A stretch of 64,000 nucleotides of DNA, taken from assembly GCA_039654915.1 (NCBI GenBank), contig CM077599.1:14882501-14946500 (forward strand), given 5' to 3'. The notes beneath the pieces are model-generated. The model was not told where the DNA came from. It searched no databases and saw only the letters and a list, made by a program, of their open reading frames with translations. The position numbers and the translations under genes were made by a program. The stretch is from Aquilaria yunnanensis (lineage: Eukaryota; Streptophyta; Magnoliopsida; Malvales; Thymelaeaceae). Of the stretch, positions 35,812 to 49,682 are shown piece by piece; within the stretch, counting starts at the first letter, position 1; each line of letters begins with the position of its first letter.

Positions 35812-36656
35812 TATCTATCTTACTGTATACTCCTTGCTCATTATCATTCTTTGGCTGTTACTGCGTTGCTGATAATGATGGCTCAGATACTTCAATGGCG
35901 TGAAATCACAAGTAGCCATCAGCTCTCCCAGCACCAGCAGTCCAGCAACCCAGTTCATGGTTACTAACCTTTGTAGCAGAATGTACATAGATTCGTTCTG
36001 TATCTGTTCTCTTGCTTTGTAGAATATTTGTACAGATTACTTGTAGACCCTTTAGAATGGGTCTGGGAAATGTTGTATATATTTTTGGTTGGAAAGAAAG
36101 ATGGTGGGAGGGATAAACTCACAAAGACGTCGAGTTTTGGGGACAATCCTTCATTGTTGTACTTGTCACTACCTCTCTTGAAAATGACTGGGATATCAAG
36201 GGAAAAACACAAAATCATTTGCTTTCATCGCCAAATTCAATCAAATTTCAGTACATCAAAATTTTATTAAATTCAAGGGCCCATTAAATTTGAAGATTTC
36301 AGGTCTAAGAAGCCATTGTTTTTGGAGCCTTAAAATACACGAAATGACGAATGAAGACCCATTATACCTTGGACAGAATATTCCAAATCCATTTATTAGA
36401 AACTCAAAAACCAGAAAGCAAGCAAAATGCTCATGTTAGCCGATGTCTTAGAAGGTTCTAAAAACTTTTTTATGAGTATCTTTTTAATTAACAATTATAT
36501 AATTAAATTTAATCATTATTATCTTAATTATTTCTTAAAATAATTAAATGATAATTATTACATGCAATTTTCTTAAACAAACCATCTCCTATTAATGTCT
36601 ATAAATAACTTCTTGGGTCAAAAGTGCAAGACACAACAAAATTGAAAAAAATAGAA
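35812..36656. other. 3' untranslated region of the SERAC1-like gene and spacer
   Basis: The first ~250 bp probably belong to the transcript. No separate gene is supported. Confidence 0.4.
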
Positions 36657-38445
36657 GACCTAAATGCAACATTAGTCCTTTAACTTTATCAACTCGAAGG
36701 AGTTGGTCTTTTAACTTTGACTAAGTATGACTTAGTCCTCAAACTTTACAAAATCATGCGATTTAGTCCTCAAACTTTTTAAATGGTGCAAGTTAGTCCT
36801 TCAGTTCCCTTAGGATAAACTACAACTTTAACTCCTAACATTCAATTTTTCAGCAAAATGATCCTTTTATTTAGGAACTTCCATTATCACCAAACTTGCG
36901 GATTATTCTAAATTTTTAAATACATAATTAACTAATTAAATAACTTATAAAATTATAATTCAAAAAATTATATACAATAATTTAAAAAATATCTATTTAT
37001 TTAATAATTTATATTTTTGCTTATTTTTTTCTAAAAATTAATTTGATTAACTTATTGGAAATAAAAAAATATATATTTTTATGCACTTCAGTATTATGTT
37101 GATCAATTATTTTTTCTAAATATTTTTTCTCATTTTTTTTGTACAAAATATGCAACATTAGGGACTTATGAATTTAGAGATCATTTTTAGAGGAGTTTTG
37201 CTTTAAGTAGATTTAGTTTTCAAACAATTTTCCAAATTAATCTCTTTGGTATTAGTATTTTTTGATTTGGAATTAGTGTGCCACATCATTTTGAAACTAA
37301 TTCATCCCTCAAAATTCTCATGCTAATGAAGATGGTACATACTATAATTTCCTTGGCTTTTTATCATTTATTTTTGAAGAATAAATTTGGCAAAAATACA
37401 AAAAAACAATCCAACATTTAATTTTGAAATAATTTTTCCCTTATATTCTTCCTTAGTTTTTCTTTACCTTCTTTATTTCTTCAATTTCTTGCATATTAAT
37501 GGCTTCTTTATGTTTATTGAATATTTTTGTCAAATAAAAATACTGGTTGGAATCCATCAAAAGAAAAAAAAAAAGTCAATATTCTAATTAATTGGTTAAA
37601 TTATTTTTTTAATTTTTCCCAAATTCCCTACTCTTGTTTATATCTAGCAAGAGTAGATAGCAAATGATAGTATGTACCATCTTCATTAATTTTTTTTTCC
37701 CCAAAATTTTCTTTGGAAACAAATGATAAAAAGCCAAGGAAATTATAGTACATACCATCTTCATTAGCATGAGAATTGTAAGGGATGAATTAGTTTCAAG
37801 ATGATGTGATATACTAATTCTAAATCACAAAATATTAAAACCAAGAAGAATAATTTGGAAAATTGTTTGAAATGTAAATCTACTTAAAGAAAAATTCATC
37901 TAAAAATGATCTCTAAATTCATAATTCCCTAACGTTACATATTTTGTATGAAAAAAGCAAGAAAAAAAATATTTAGAAAAAATAATTGATCAACATAAAA
38001 GTGGAATGCATAAAAAATATTTTTTCATTCCAATAAGTCAACCAAAGTAGTATTTTTTAAAAAAAAAATTAAAATATAAATTACTAAATAATTAGATATT
38101 TTTAAAATTATTGTATATAATTTTTTGAATTATCATTTTTTAAGTTATTTAATTAGTTAACTAAGTATTTAACAATTTAGTAAAGTTTATTAACCCACAA
38201 GTTTAGTGACAATGGAAGTTCCTAAATAAAATGGTCATTTTCTTGAAAGATTAGATGTTAGGACTTAAAAGTTGTAATTTATCTTGATGGCTGAACCGCT
38301 GAAGGGCTAAGTTATACCATTTAACAAGTTTGAGGACTAAGTAGCATGATTTTGTAAAGTTGAAGGACTAAGTTATACTGATCAAAGTTAAGAGACCAAC
38401 TTGTGTGATTTGGCAAAATTGGAGGACTAATGGTGCATTTAGGTC
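36657..38445. mobile_element. Fold-back element with ~740-bp inverted arms
   Basis: GACCTAAATGCAACATTAGT at 36657 pairs with ACTAATGGTGCATTTAGGTC ending at 38445. The complementarity continues inward with moderate divergence to about 37395 and 37690 (GATGGTACATACTATAATTT and its complement). Each arm holds four to five copies of a TTAGTCCTCAAACTTT-type string, a motif common at the ends of plant fold-back elements. The ~300-bp centre has no conserved coding frame. No clear target duplication. Divergence between arms shows it is old. Confidence 0.8.
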
Positions 38446-39098
38446 AAAATAAAATCACAAAGAATAGAAATTTCTTTAGAAAAAGTTCTCCTCAACTCTT
38501 CAAGCTGACTAAACATGGACTTTTGGCTTAATTTAAAACTTATTTATAGATTGTTTATATTTTTTTTAATATAAGTATGAACAAAATCCTAAGTTAGATG
38601 GTTAATTTAAACCAAGCCTTATTTAACTAATACTTAGTTTGGCTTAATATGATTTTTGCTCATTCTCTTGATTCAACTAAATAGGTCAAGTTTGGATCTA
38701 ACTCGATTAATTTAAATTTTATTTATGGTTTGTTAATATTTTTTTCAATTCAACTTAGACAAACCATCAAAATCAATACTTAAATTTGTTCGGCTTGAAG
38801 TATTTTCAGCCTTATTTGGCTATGGAATTAGAGCATTACTAACTGCTTAGTCATGAGTACAACATACATTTGGTCGAAAGCAAAGTGATTCAATTGAAAA
38901 ATAATGCAACTAGTATACACCTTATCGGAAACTGAGAAACATTTAAGTGACTTCTTCTGAATCTTCTCTGATCCCATGGCATGGCGAGCTAGTTTCTGCG
39001 AGAGGGAAAAGCCAAGTGAGGTGGTACGGTCCGAGTAGGAGCAAACAAATTTGAGACGTATTTCAATTTCCGGACTGAAAATTGGAAGAAGGAGAAGA
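38446..39098. other. Promoter region of HO2
   Basis: AT-rich until about 38990, then a short GC-richer leader before the ATG at 39099. No TATA box assigned. Confidence 0.4.
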
Positions 39099-41015
39099 AT
39101 GATTTCTTCCCCAGCAGCCTTCACCGGTCCACCTTCTGAGCCTCATTTCTTGAGGCACCCTCCCTCGCTGTCTCCAGTTTCAGGCCCTTGCAATCTCTCT
39201 TTTGCCTCCCAATCGACCTTCATAATATCACCCAAAAGTGGAGGGCCTGCAATTTCGTGTTTCTCCGCTTCAGGAACCTCGACTTCAACGAGGAGCCCCG
39301 GCGACCCAGCCCCACCGGTGAAGATGAAGAGGAAGCGGTTCCGAAAGCAATACCCAGGGGAGAGCAAGGGCATCACTGAGGAAATGAGGTTCGTCGCTAT
39401 GCGGCTTCGGAATGATAATGGCAAAAAAAGCGGTACCGGAAGCGATTCGGAGGCAGATAGTGGTGAAGAATCAAGATCGTCGAGAGGTGATAACGATACT
39501 GATGCAGGAGCCAATGAAGAAGCAAATTCCTGGCAGCCCAGCATTAAAGGGTTCCTCATGTACTTAGTAGACAGCAAGCTTGTGTTTAACACCATCGAGA
39601 AGATTGTCGATGAATCAGATGATGTTTCTTGTAAGCTTCCTGCTTCTTTCTCTTTCCTCTGACCCTTACTTGTTCCAGATTTTGCGTTTCTTTGCTAGGC
39701 CTCAGTTCACCAGACATGGTTTTGATTTCTCTTTCAGTTGTTTCATTATAATTATTGTTGTTGTTGTTGATTAAATTCGAGGTCTTCTGAAAATAAAATT
39801 ACTTAAAAAAAATCCAGCCTATTAATCTCGTTCTATGACTCTGAATTGAATGGCCCTCCTTGGTTGAAACATGATGTAGTCTATACTTTGTTATGGCCTT
39901 TTGGGGTTGGCATTACAAATATTGTGGTGTTGAAGGTTTTAAGGTTGACGTTTGTTTCTATGTAGATGCTTACTTTAGAAGAACTGGATTGGAGAGATCA
40001 CAGCGTCTTTCAATGGATATAGAGTGGCTTAGAGAACAAAACTATGCAATTCCGGAGCCTCACACTCCAGGAGTTTCGTATGCGAAGCATTTGGAGGAAC
40101 TGGCTAAGGAAAGTGCCCCAGTTTTCTTATGCCATTTCTACAATATATACTTCTCGCATATAGCAGGCGGTCAGGTGATTGTGAGAAAGGTGCGTCTCTG
40201 AGTTTAACCTTGTTGATGTTTTTTACACAGCAACTTTCATGCTCAGGAAAACACTGTTTATGGTTTAGAAACTAATGGAAATGTGCACTTGAAGACTTTG
40301 CATAAGTGGCAACTTCTATGTTCACTGGTTCAGAGGCAAAAATTCCACCTTCCCATTAAATTTCCTATATGCCCTGTCTCTCAAACTTGTAATTTAGCGT
40401 ATTATAAGAAATAAAAAATACAGAAATGAAAAATAGAAAAAGAAAAGAAAAGAAAGAAACTAGAAATATACAGTGTTGAACTTCCATGTGTTTTCTCGTT
40501 TGTGTTCGAAGAAGGCCAATGCATCTTTGGCATGATTGTTTTTCCTCATGGATTTTCAGAAAAGGAAAGAAGGAAAATTGTTCTTTGGCAAGCTATAGAT
40601 TCCACAACAAAGTGAACGTAGCAATAGGAAGATGAAATCTAAGCCTGTTAGTTGATGTCTTCCTCAATGGTTCACTGCATAGGTTTCTCAGAAGCTCCTG
40701 GATGAGCGAGAGCTGGAGTTCTGCAAGTGGGATGGTGATGTACAAGAATCATTGAAAGGTGTGAGGGATAAGCTCAACTTGCTTGGAGAGGTTGGTCCTT
40801 GAGATTCAGTTAACCTACAGTAATATATTTATCTGTTAATCAGACCAGATTGTAATATGATTGAATCAACCTTTCTGCTTTGTCGCTCCTGATTCAGTCG
40901 ATATTTGTATAATTCCATGCAGCACTGGTCTCGAGATGACAAAAACAAATGCTTGAGAGAAACATCGAAGTCATTCAAGTTCTTGGGGAACATTGTCCGG
41001 TTGATTACCGTATAG
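39099..41015 (+). CDS. HO2: Heme oxygenase 2-like plastid protein (HO2 type, lacks the heme-ligand histidine)
   Basis: Four exons: 39099-39630, 39966-40189, 40683-40790 and 40923-41015, GT-AG and in phase, 318 aa. The open frame extends further upstream but only with a TTG, so the ATG at 39099 is taken. Residues 1-65 are Ser/Pro-rich and fit a chloroplast transit peptide. The heme-oxygenase fold follows, with EEMRFVAMRLR (95-104), GFLMYLVDSKLVF, HFYNIYFSHIAGGQ and CLRETSKSFKFLGNIV. At the position where active plant HO1 has the heme-coordinating histidine (MRLH) this protein has R104, and an acidic insert (about 112-142) follows. Both mark the HO2 subclass, reported in Arabidopsis to bind protoporphyrin rather than degrade heme. 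Role in tetrapyrrole metabolism and phytochrome chromophore supply is inferred from family. Confidence 0.95.
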
Positions 41016-41403
41016 CAGTTCTCTGGTTCTATTGGGCACAGTACGGGACTCTGATCTAGCAGTATCAAGCATGTAAAGATTACAGAAGCAAAATCAACAC
41101 CAACATGTGAAGTCACTGGTGATGATTTTGTGGTCCATTCTAGGAAGCTGTCAAGAAATCTTTTGTAATCTTTCTCAGATCAAAGTCCTGAAACTGCGTG
41201 GTTGAGATTTGAACTGAAATTGTTCATGAGAAGCATCGTCTTTCTCAACATTGTTAAATGCTCAATAAAGGCTTAGAATGAAACTTGTGTGTTTAGATGC
41301 ATAGGAACTGAATTTCAATATTTACCTTTTCTTCTCCTCTTTACAGTCTCTTAATTGCTTCCTATTGTAGAAAAAAAAAATTGCAACTTCCACCACAAAC
41401 TGA
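41016..41403. other. Shared 3' region of two convergent genes
   Basis: Only ~390 bp separate the stop codons of HO2 (plus) and the metallophosphoesterase gene (minus), so their 3' untranslated regions probably lie close together or overlap. Confidence 0.5.
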
Positions 41404-44400
41404 TTATTGAGAAACTGGCCCATTGCTTGATGGATAGGCAGGTAATTCTTTCTGTCTAACAACAAAATGGTCAACGATCCTAACTGTATTTACAGGGTCT
41501 TGGTGAACTGCAGATGCACTCCATTTGCTGGGGAATTTCCTATGATGACTCAGTTGCCGTGGCTGTTTAGGCTCCATATCCCAGTCGGGATCTAGCTTCC
41601 ATTCCTTTGGTACCTGCAACAGAACAGGAAATTTGGTGTCACTATTCCTCTCTCCGGCATACCAGGAGAGACGGGGCTCAAGAGTGGATGGGAGGCCGGA
41701 ATGCATAGTCCACTGTAACCTTGTTTTATATTAATATGCTGGTCTAATACATAATGCTTTGAATTTTTCTATTCTACTTTTTAAATCAACATGAGATTGG
41801 TGAAATCTCAGAGTGGAGGGGTGGGGCAACTCCTCTCCAACCCTTAAAATGCCTTAACGGGCCTCCCACATGGCCTGACAACGATTGCAACAACTGAAGG
41901 ATAAGACAGTTACAAACTTGAGCTCTGATAGCATATAGAAACATTCAACTCAAAAGCAATTGACAATGAGCAAAGATACCCCACTTAACAAGCCAGATAA
42001 GATCAGGGCATATTCCATGTCAAGAACTCATCACTGCATAAGCACAGGGCCTAAATCTAATCATAATTCTACCAGAGGCATATCTCAGTTTGAAATGATC
42101 GATGCTTCCAAGTGCAGTAACAGTTGATGCATGTGCCGTTGGTGGAATCAATAGTATTGGCAGCAGAAAATTGTGTAATTATTTTGTACCTTGTCAACAG
42201 CAAGAGTGAAAACTTCCAGATCACCATCACGGTTAATGTGAAATCGCGTGAATGACTTGTAATTTGCTATTCGGAGAGAGGAGAATGCCTCATCAAAATG
42301 TATGTGAAGCCAGTTAATGCAGATATACAAGTAGCTTCCAAATACAAATGAGACCACGGGGGTTGAAAAGACCCAGAAATAAAGGAAAACTGAAGCATAA
42401 TATATGATTGCACCTCCCCGGGAGAGTGACTGCATCCCATTGGTGCAAATATTGGTCCGACTGACAGCCATTACCTAGCCAGAATTTTTTTTTTTCACAT
42501 AAAGATATATCAAAGTAAATACGGCAAGGGTGGAAATATGAGCAAGACCATAGGAGGTGTGCGGATTTGGACATTACAGCTTGTAGTAACAACCATGGGG
42601 CTTAATTGTTAGTCCTAGTTGTTAGAAATCATATCTCCTGAATGATAGAAATGTTACCTCTGGAACATCAAATGCAGACATAAGATACTTTATACATGCT
42701 GGATATAGGCCAAATGTCCACTGCTCTATTCGAGCTCGGAGACCAGTAGGATCTGGAAAATGCTCACGTTCCACTTGTTGATACCACTGGTATAAAGTGT
42801 GATAACCTGATAAATGAAGTTGTTACTGTCTCACTCTTATGATTATATCTTGACACTTTCATTTTTTGATCAAATCAAGCCAAGAACCATAGTTTTCATT
42901 CTTCTCTTATCCTCTTAGCATTATTTATTGAAACTTGATATAATCTGATCAAATCAAAGCCAAGAACCATAGTTTCCACTATTTTTTCATCCTCTACAAA
43001 GCCCTTGCTCACAAGCAAGTTGAGAAGCTTAAAGAAGATGTTTCCAATTTCAATCAACTCGACTTCCTTTTGATCAATGGTCAGATGATGGACGTATGAA
43101 GTTATGCCATTTTGTGCTTCTCTCTTGTAAGAAATATAGTAATTTTTGTAAATGCAGCGAGACATTAATAAAATGGTTATTTGCAAACGAGGAAAGATTA
43201 TCTGATAGCAATGGTTGGAGTGTGAATTTATAAAATCGATGTTCTTCAACGCCAAACAAGGAAGAAGAACAGTCCAATAATGGAAAGTACCTGAAGTTGC
43301 AAGAAGTTTATGATGGATACATGTCTCCACACCCAGTTCCAAAAGCAACATAAGGAAAAGAGCTGCTGCCAGGTGTGCCAAAACATGAAGAATTCCAATC
43401 ATTGCTAGCTTCTTTTTAGATATTTTTGAAGGAATAAAAGCAATTGCTGATATCAAGAGTAGCGCGGCACCAGCCAAAGATACGTAAGAGTGCCCTAGCA
43501 AATATATGAAAGCATTCCATACTGTGCCAAAGAAACTCCGCAGAAGACCTGAAAAGGTATCTTCTTGCAATATATGATTGAGGTCACACTAGACATGTAT
43601 GAGACAAACCATTAGTCACACCCCATCATATTACCATGAGCAATAAAAGAAAGATGAAAAGTAGTATAGAACTATAATCTATATTTTCCAATATGAGAAA
43701 TGAGCAAAGGTTATGTTTGTCCAGTTAGCAAAACCTAGAACTTCAGTGTCTAGGTAATTGCCAAGTGTTGAAGATGGAATTTGGAGTTATAGGCTGTTGC
43801 AAAAGCAAAACAACTCTATTTTGTTTGACACAGTCATCTAGTTTTGCTACATTTGGAGAATGAACAGGAGATTTTCAAAGGGGCCAAATTTTTATCTGTC
43901 CACAATCCATTATTTTATATGATAATCTTATGGGTCAACCAGACCATAGTAAGAGATTGCACAGAAGTCCCAAATTTTTTCTTTTCTTTGGCCATTAAAA
44001 AATATACCTGAGGAAACATAGAAAAGACCAATACAAAATATATGATTCCTCCGATAAAATCAAACTGCCAATTCTTCTTCCGAAACTTCAAAATGTTTCC
44101 CAGTGCAATCTGAATCAAGCAAAAATATAATCAAATTGTCAGCCACGCATAAAGGCACAGAAGGGCAGACTGAAAATAATTATCAGAGAACAAATATTAC
44201 CCTGCTTGAATCTTTGAAAGAGGGATAAGCAGCCTTGACCTCATAGGTTTTTCCATAAGTTGTTTTAAAATTTCGAAACACATGGGTTGGATGTAAAAAT
44301 GCCCCACCACAACCATTTACAATTAGATGTTGCACATGAACTGGTTCCTGGGATGGGATGTATGAATGACGCATATAATGATGCAGGTCCCCTGCTATTC

Positions 44401-47400
44401 TAAGTTTACATCTCCCTTTCAAATAATCACGTATCAGGTGTGATACATTCTTTCCAGAAACATCATTCCAGTACCAATCAAGAAGCCACGTTGGTTCATG
44501 TGTCATCACGATTACACAATCATTTTTCTCCACCTATCACAAATCAACATTTAAACGTAATTATTGTGAATATACATAGTGTCATTGAGTGTGTTAACAG
44601 TAATTTAGAAAGCAAATTTTGGTAGTATACTTCTCATAAACGAATATTGCCTTTGAATACAGGGAAATACAAACATATTTTAACATCTCCAACAGTTAAA
44701 ATTTGCAACTACAGCATCTAGAAATCAGCACATATAAAAATAAAAGTGTGATCAATATTCACAAATTAATACACAAGTGACAATCATGAAATTGTTATAT
44801 GCAAATGGCTACAGAAGGAACACTTTAGATTTTAAGTAACATGCTCAGGAAGCAACCAACAGGGGAGACTTAGAATCAGTGAACAGGACATCAATCTTTA
44901 CTTTCCAAATGGCCATTCGTTCTGCATGGAACCAGAAACCAGAACACAGAGATGGCATTCATAACCCTGTACAACTTGAGATGTCTAAGCATGGCAGTTT
45001 GCTCCATTTGAGATGATATTGATATTATTTAAGGAAATGCTAGTAATGAAAATAACAATTCATCGTATTGAAATTACTGGTATCGTAAAGAAAAGAAATG
45101 CTCAACACTAGATAAAGAGCGGGAAGAAACAAGAGGGAGAGAAAGAATACATTTTCGTATTATTTTTTTTTCTATTGCTTCAATAGGCTGAGTACAATGG
45201 ATATCTGCATAGTAGTACTAATTGCAATCACTGAAGTCCTACATCAATCACTACAAGTCAATAACCAAAAATTATACAAATAAATCACTCCTTTTGATAC
45301 TTCTTTAACAGGTAGAGAACTATAATGTGTACGACAACAATACATCGTATACCCATAGAGTTGGCCTATCAATTACTGAAGCCTATGGACAAGGCTAAGA
45401 CTATCCAACGACTAGAAGGCAACATGAGGCAACAACATGAATGCTTGCAGCATTGCACACATCAACTACAGCACACCATTATTATCATCTTAGCTTTACA
45501 CAAAAAGTGTGGAATAAAAAGGTTTAAAGAAAGCAGTACCTTGTTCTTCACAAGTTCAGCAAAGAATTTGAACTGGTACTCATCAATGTCATTGTGGAGT
45601 GCTAAATCAAGACCAAAAACCCACCACTGTTTTGGGAGTTGCAAAGCAAAATAACTTTTCTTCTGAGGCATAAACCACCCTCCCAACCAGCTCTTGTGGC
45701 ATATGTACCTCATAAAAGTATTAAGTCCATCAAACCAATCTGTAAGGCCAAAAAATGAGATCTTCTTAAAAATTGACAATTCTACAATATAGGCTAACTC
45801 TTGGGCTGATCAGATGGTTTGCTTGGGAAAGGGAAGCAAGCCAGAGACTGGTACACACATCAGAAAATACACACGTATTCAGTTTAACAACAATTCATGT
45901 GCATCCATAAATTCTACTTCAGCCACTGAAAATTAATTACTGATAACCTTAAGAATATGCCCAGATTAGCAAAGAAAAAGGAAGATGAAGAGAAAGAAAA
46001 GGAACAAAAACAAAACTAACCATGGTTTCCAGGGATAAGAAAGCATTGAGGCCCATCATATTGCTTTATGTCAAAACATCCTTCCGGTAACTCAGGCTTG
46101 TCTACGGCAATTTGCTCCTTTTTATACCATGGTGGGGGCTGGAGGGCATACTCAAAAGGACGAAAAAGACGGCTTTCATATGTGAAAGCAGATGGATTTG
46201 GATATCTAAACCAGATATTAATGAATGTGAAAACTTTTGTGAAGCAACAATTGGATAAGGTACAATAAGATTGTTCTGATTAGAATACCATTGAACATAC
46301 AGGTTCAGATAATCAAAAGAGATTCAAATATATTGACCTCTATGCATGGAAAAGTAAAAAAAAACATACATTGTGCAAGTATTTCTCGTACTATGGGGGT
46401 TGGTAAATTATCTCAGATACATCTTATTTCTTAAGTGTTGAAGTGCAGTATTTAGCAGCATATGTGTTTCTTTCTATCAGATATTTTGTGGTATATCTGT
46501 TTGTCAAAGTTTCTTACCTTCTTATTAGTCCTGTATACCTACCAAGCTACACTCCTGACATATCATAGTATATTTAAGATATTTCTAAACTGATTTGGAA
46601 TTTATTTCAAGTTTTAGTTTCTGAAATGTTTTTCAACTTATTAGAACTGTCTTTACTGATTTTTACACAATTGCACACATGTAAAAAATGTAACTGCTAT
46701 TTATTGAAATATTGCCATATAACAAATTAGGATTATTATCATATAATTCAAATATCAAAGAATTATGTGGCCCGGAGGGGGGGGGGGGGGGGGGGGGGGA
46801 TGGGTGTCGTCATCATCATCATCATTCTACCACACCTTGATCTCAACTATGTTGGCCTTGGTGGCATTAAGTTCATATTGCTAAATGAAACCAAAAGAGT
46901 TACATATTTCTTATTATTCTCGAAGGTATCCACAATTCGTTATCCCCAATAATACCATTTTATTTATTCCTGGTCTCTTGCAACAAATGTGACATTTGAA
47001 GGGTGTGATGCATAACATTGTACTAATATTGAAAAACACTGCCTACAGGTACTACTTGACACATTAGAAGCAGAAGCATCTTCAGAACCAGTCATGAACT
47101 AGGGAGTAGAATTTAAAGAACACTATATCTTATGTTCCAACTGCGACATCCCATCAGTCCCTAATACGAGAAAATGCACAGAAGACAACACATCAACTTA
47201 CGCAAGATCTCCTCCAATAAGTAGTAAATCTCCACGAGGCAAAGTGACCATTGAGTCACCTCTAGAAACCTGTAGCGAAGGCTGAGCAAGTAATCGTGCC
47301 ACAGAATAAGATGGATTTCCACCATCACCAGTATCGGCCATGAAGTCAAACCATATGTCTTCTTTCACACTCAAATGATCATAGAGAAGATCTCCTGATT

Positions 47401-49682
47401 GAGCACCATCATCGACTCTGTTCATTGCTGCCTGACAGTGGCAAAAAGGATGAAGCAGAAAAATAAATACGAAAATATTTGGTGGAGATAAGTCAATTAA
47501 GAACTACAAATTGCTCGGGCTTGTACAATATTCCGCAGAAATCCCTGCTTGCTTGAAGAAAATGCTTTCGGTTTTTTAGGTATTAAAATAACAGCAATAA
47601 GGTTACACCATATAATAGTAGAGACAGATTGCTTATTCCTTACAAGAGCACATGCAAAGCAGAATCAGGAACCTTGCCTGCATCATGCGCATGTCAAATC
47701 GGCCTACAAAAACAGTTACTGACACCAGGAGATCAAAAACTGTCTTGAACAAATCTGCTGATGTCCTGTATAATAGTAAGGGAAAAGGAGAAGTGTAAAA
47801 GATCACTGACTGATTCCCTATGAAAAAGGAAGTGAAGGGCAAATCATAACCGATGACATACCCTGAATACCACGGAACCATATCCAAGAAATCAGGTTTC
47901 ATCTGCTTCTTTTTTAGCCTCTCAAATTCTTTAACAGACAGTGGGTGAGTGAGAGCCCACCTGAGATCATGTGAAATCAGACATGGAACCACCATAAATG
48001 GTAAAGGATAAGGATTATGGAAGATTAACTCTTAGGAAAGAAGTGGATGGGATTCCTTTTCAGCTACAGGTCCATCTATGATTCCATGAAATAAATAAGC
48101 TTCAACCCTAAATTACAAGCATATCACTCCAATGCACTTGATCCTCTTTTGGCCTACGGTGTATATATTCAAACAATAAAGGAAAATGATCCCTAATGTA
48201 AACATGCCTACTTATTTTCTTTATCTATAGAAGTGTATTTACAAACTGGCTTATTTTTTTCTATTTTATTTGGTAGCAGAGGGCTTCCACACTACTTTAC
48301 AGAAGCCCTTCAATGAAAACAACAGTTCCATGTAAGAGAGAGCAATGATAACCCTAAAACCAGAAACAACCATCCAAAATTTACAGCTCAGAAAAACAGA
48401 ACATTGAAAGGGAATCCAGAGATCTAAAGCAATTCTCAGAGCATTGCACATAATCGTTGGATCACTACTCACCCTGTTGATCTCTCAACAACATAGTTGG
48501 CAATATAAAGCCCGATAAAGGTGGCCCACAATGAGTAAATGGGAGAAATCTCATCTGATGATGCTGGACACGAACCATTGCAATCAAACTGCCAGTGCAA
48601 GAAAATTGTGTCACAGAAACTATGAACTCTGAGAGGCGCAAAAGATAAGGAATAAATTTTTACTTTTATTTTTTAAACTTTCCTACAGCTGATGAGTTGA
48701 AAAGTTAGCAATTCACTTACATAATACATACCTCACCATAAATGACCCACTTGGATAAAAGTGGATAATCACTTGCGCGTCCAACTGGTGCAAACCAAGA
48801 TGAGCATACTTGGTCTTTCAATTCATTCATACGGAGAAATTTTGCAAACCATTTGTTTCGCCCCTCTTTCTTCCAGGAGGAAAACCAATTGGAATTTCTT
48901 TCCTCAAAAGGTTTATCTCTCAATATAGCACGGTTGCCACAATGACTATAGAATACACAGCATGCTACACTAAGAACCTACAAGGAGAAGATGATGATGA
49001 TGATACAGAAAAAGTGAAAAAAACCAATAGATTGAAAAGGCTCCATCAGCACAGTCTCAATTTAAGCATGCAACTTCAGCACTTACAGCACAATTCTGGA
49101 AAATGGTCAAGATCTCAGGCCTCTGTCCAGCCACACGGGAAACAAGACCAAGATACCATACGCCAAGAAATATGGCGTGGAAGACAAGAAGAAACACAAT
49201 TGAAGAGACATATATTGTCAGAAACAAAGACAAGTTCATCCTCATATCCACTCCCATTGACTGGAAACTAGGAAGATGGTAGACAGCGGCAATTAATATC
49301 CATGCTATGTACCTGCAGAAAACATTACAGAAGGTTTACTGACACAGGCAGCAGTACTTGTTTTAAGTTCCTTAGGACTTAAAAACAACTTAAAACATAT
49401 GCATAGTATTTAGGCATAGAAAACTAACCATCGGCTAAAATTTGAATAACTTGGCTGAATTGTCTTCCCTATAAAAGGAGATGAAAAGAAATAGAAGAAA
49501 CCGAGCAAGCAAGCGTACATTGACCACCATTTCACATTATTATCCAATTTCTCTATCAGGGTATGGATGTTATCAGAAGAGATAAAAAATAAGCAACCCA
49601 CTGCCACAGCAATTATGGCATGGCGTGAATGCTGATGCGGGTAAGGGTATGTAGGAGTAAATATGGTCCTAACCCTCTCCAT
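41404..49682 (-). CDS. Large membrane-bound calcineurin-like metallophosphoesterase
   Basis: Fifteen exons on the minus strand: (start)-49429, 49312-49087, 48977-48732, 48588-48473, 47960-47862, 47765-47678, 47431-47202, 46205-46021, 45739-45540, 44533-44201, 44109-44008, 43588-43291, 42806-42658, 42474-42190 and 41613-41404. They are in phase, giving 1006 aa from the ATG at 49682. Several membrane segments lie in the first ~160 residues (AIIAVAVGCLFFISS, IVFLLVFHAIFLGVW) and again near 700-900. Between them lies a phosphoesterase domain with GDLLLIGGDLAYP, PGNHDWF, VMTHEPTW and AGDLHHYMRH, which carry the metal-binding Asp, Asn and His residues. The family is conserved and single-copy-like in plants, substrate unknown to me. 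Intron 6 has a GC donor. Conserved codons extend upstream of the first ATG (see findings). Confidence 0.92.
46777..46799 (+). repeat. Run of 23 guanines in an intron of the metallophosphoesterase gene
   Basis: An uninterrupted G tract (C tract in the transcript) between exons 7 and 8. Length may vary between plants or be misread in assembly. Confidence 0.9.

Noticed and set aside
39051..39098. 16-residue upstream extension of HO2
   Set aside because: It begins at TTG, and the residues from the ATG at 39099 already look like a transit peptide.
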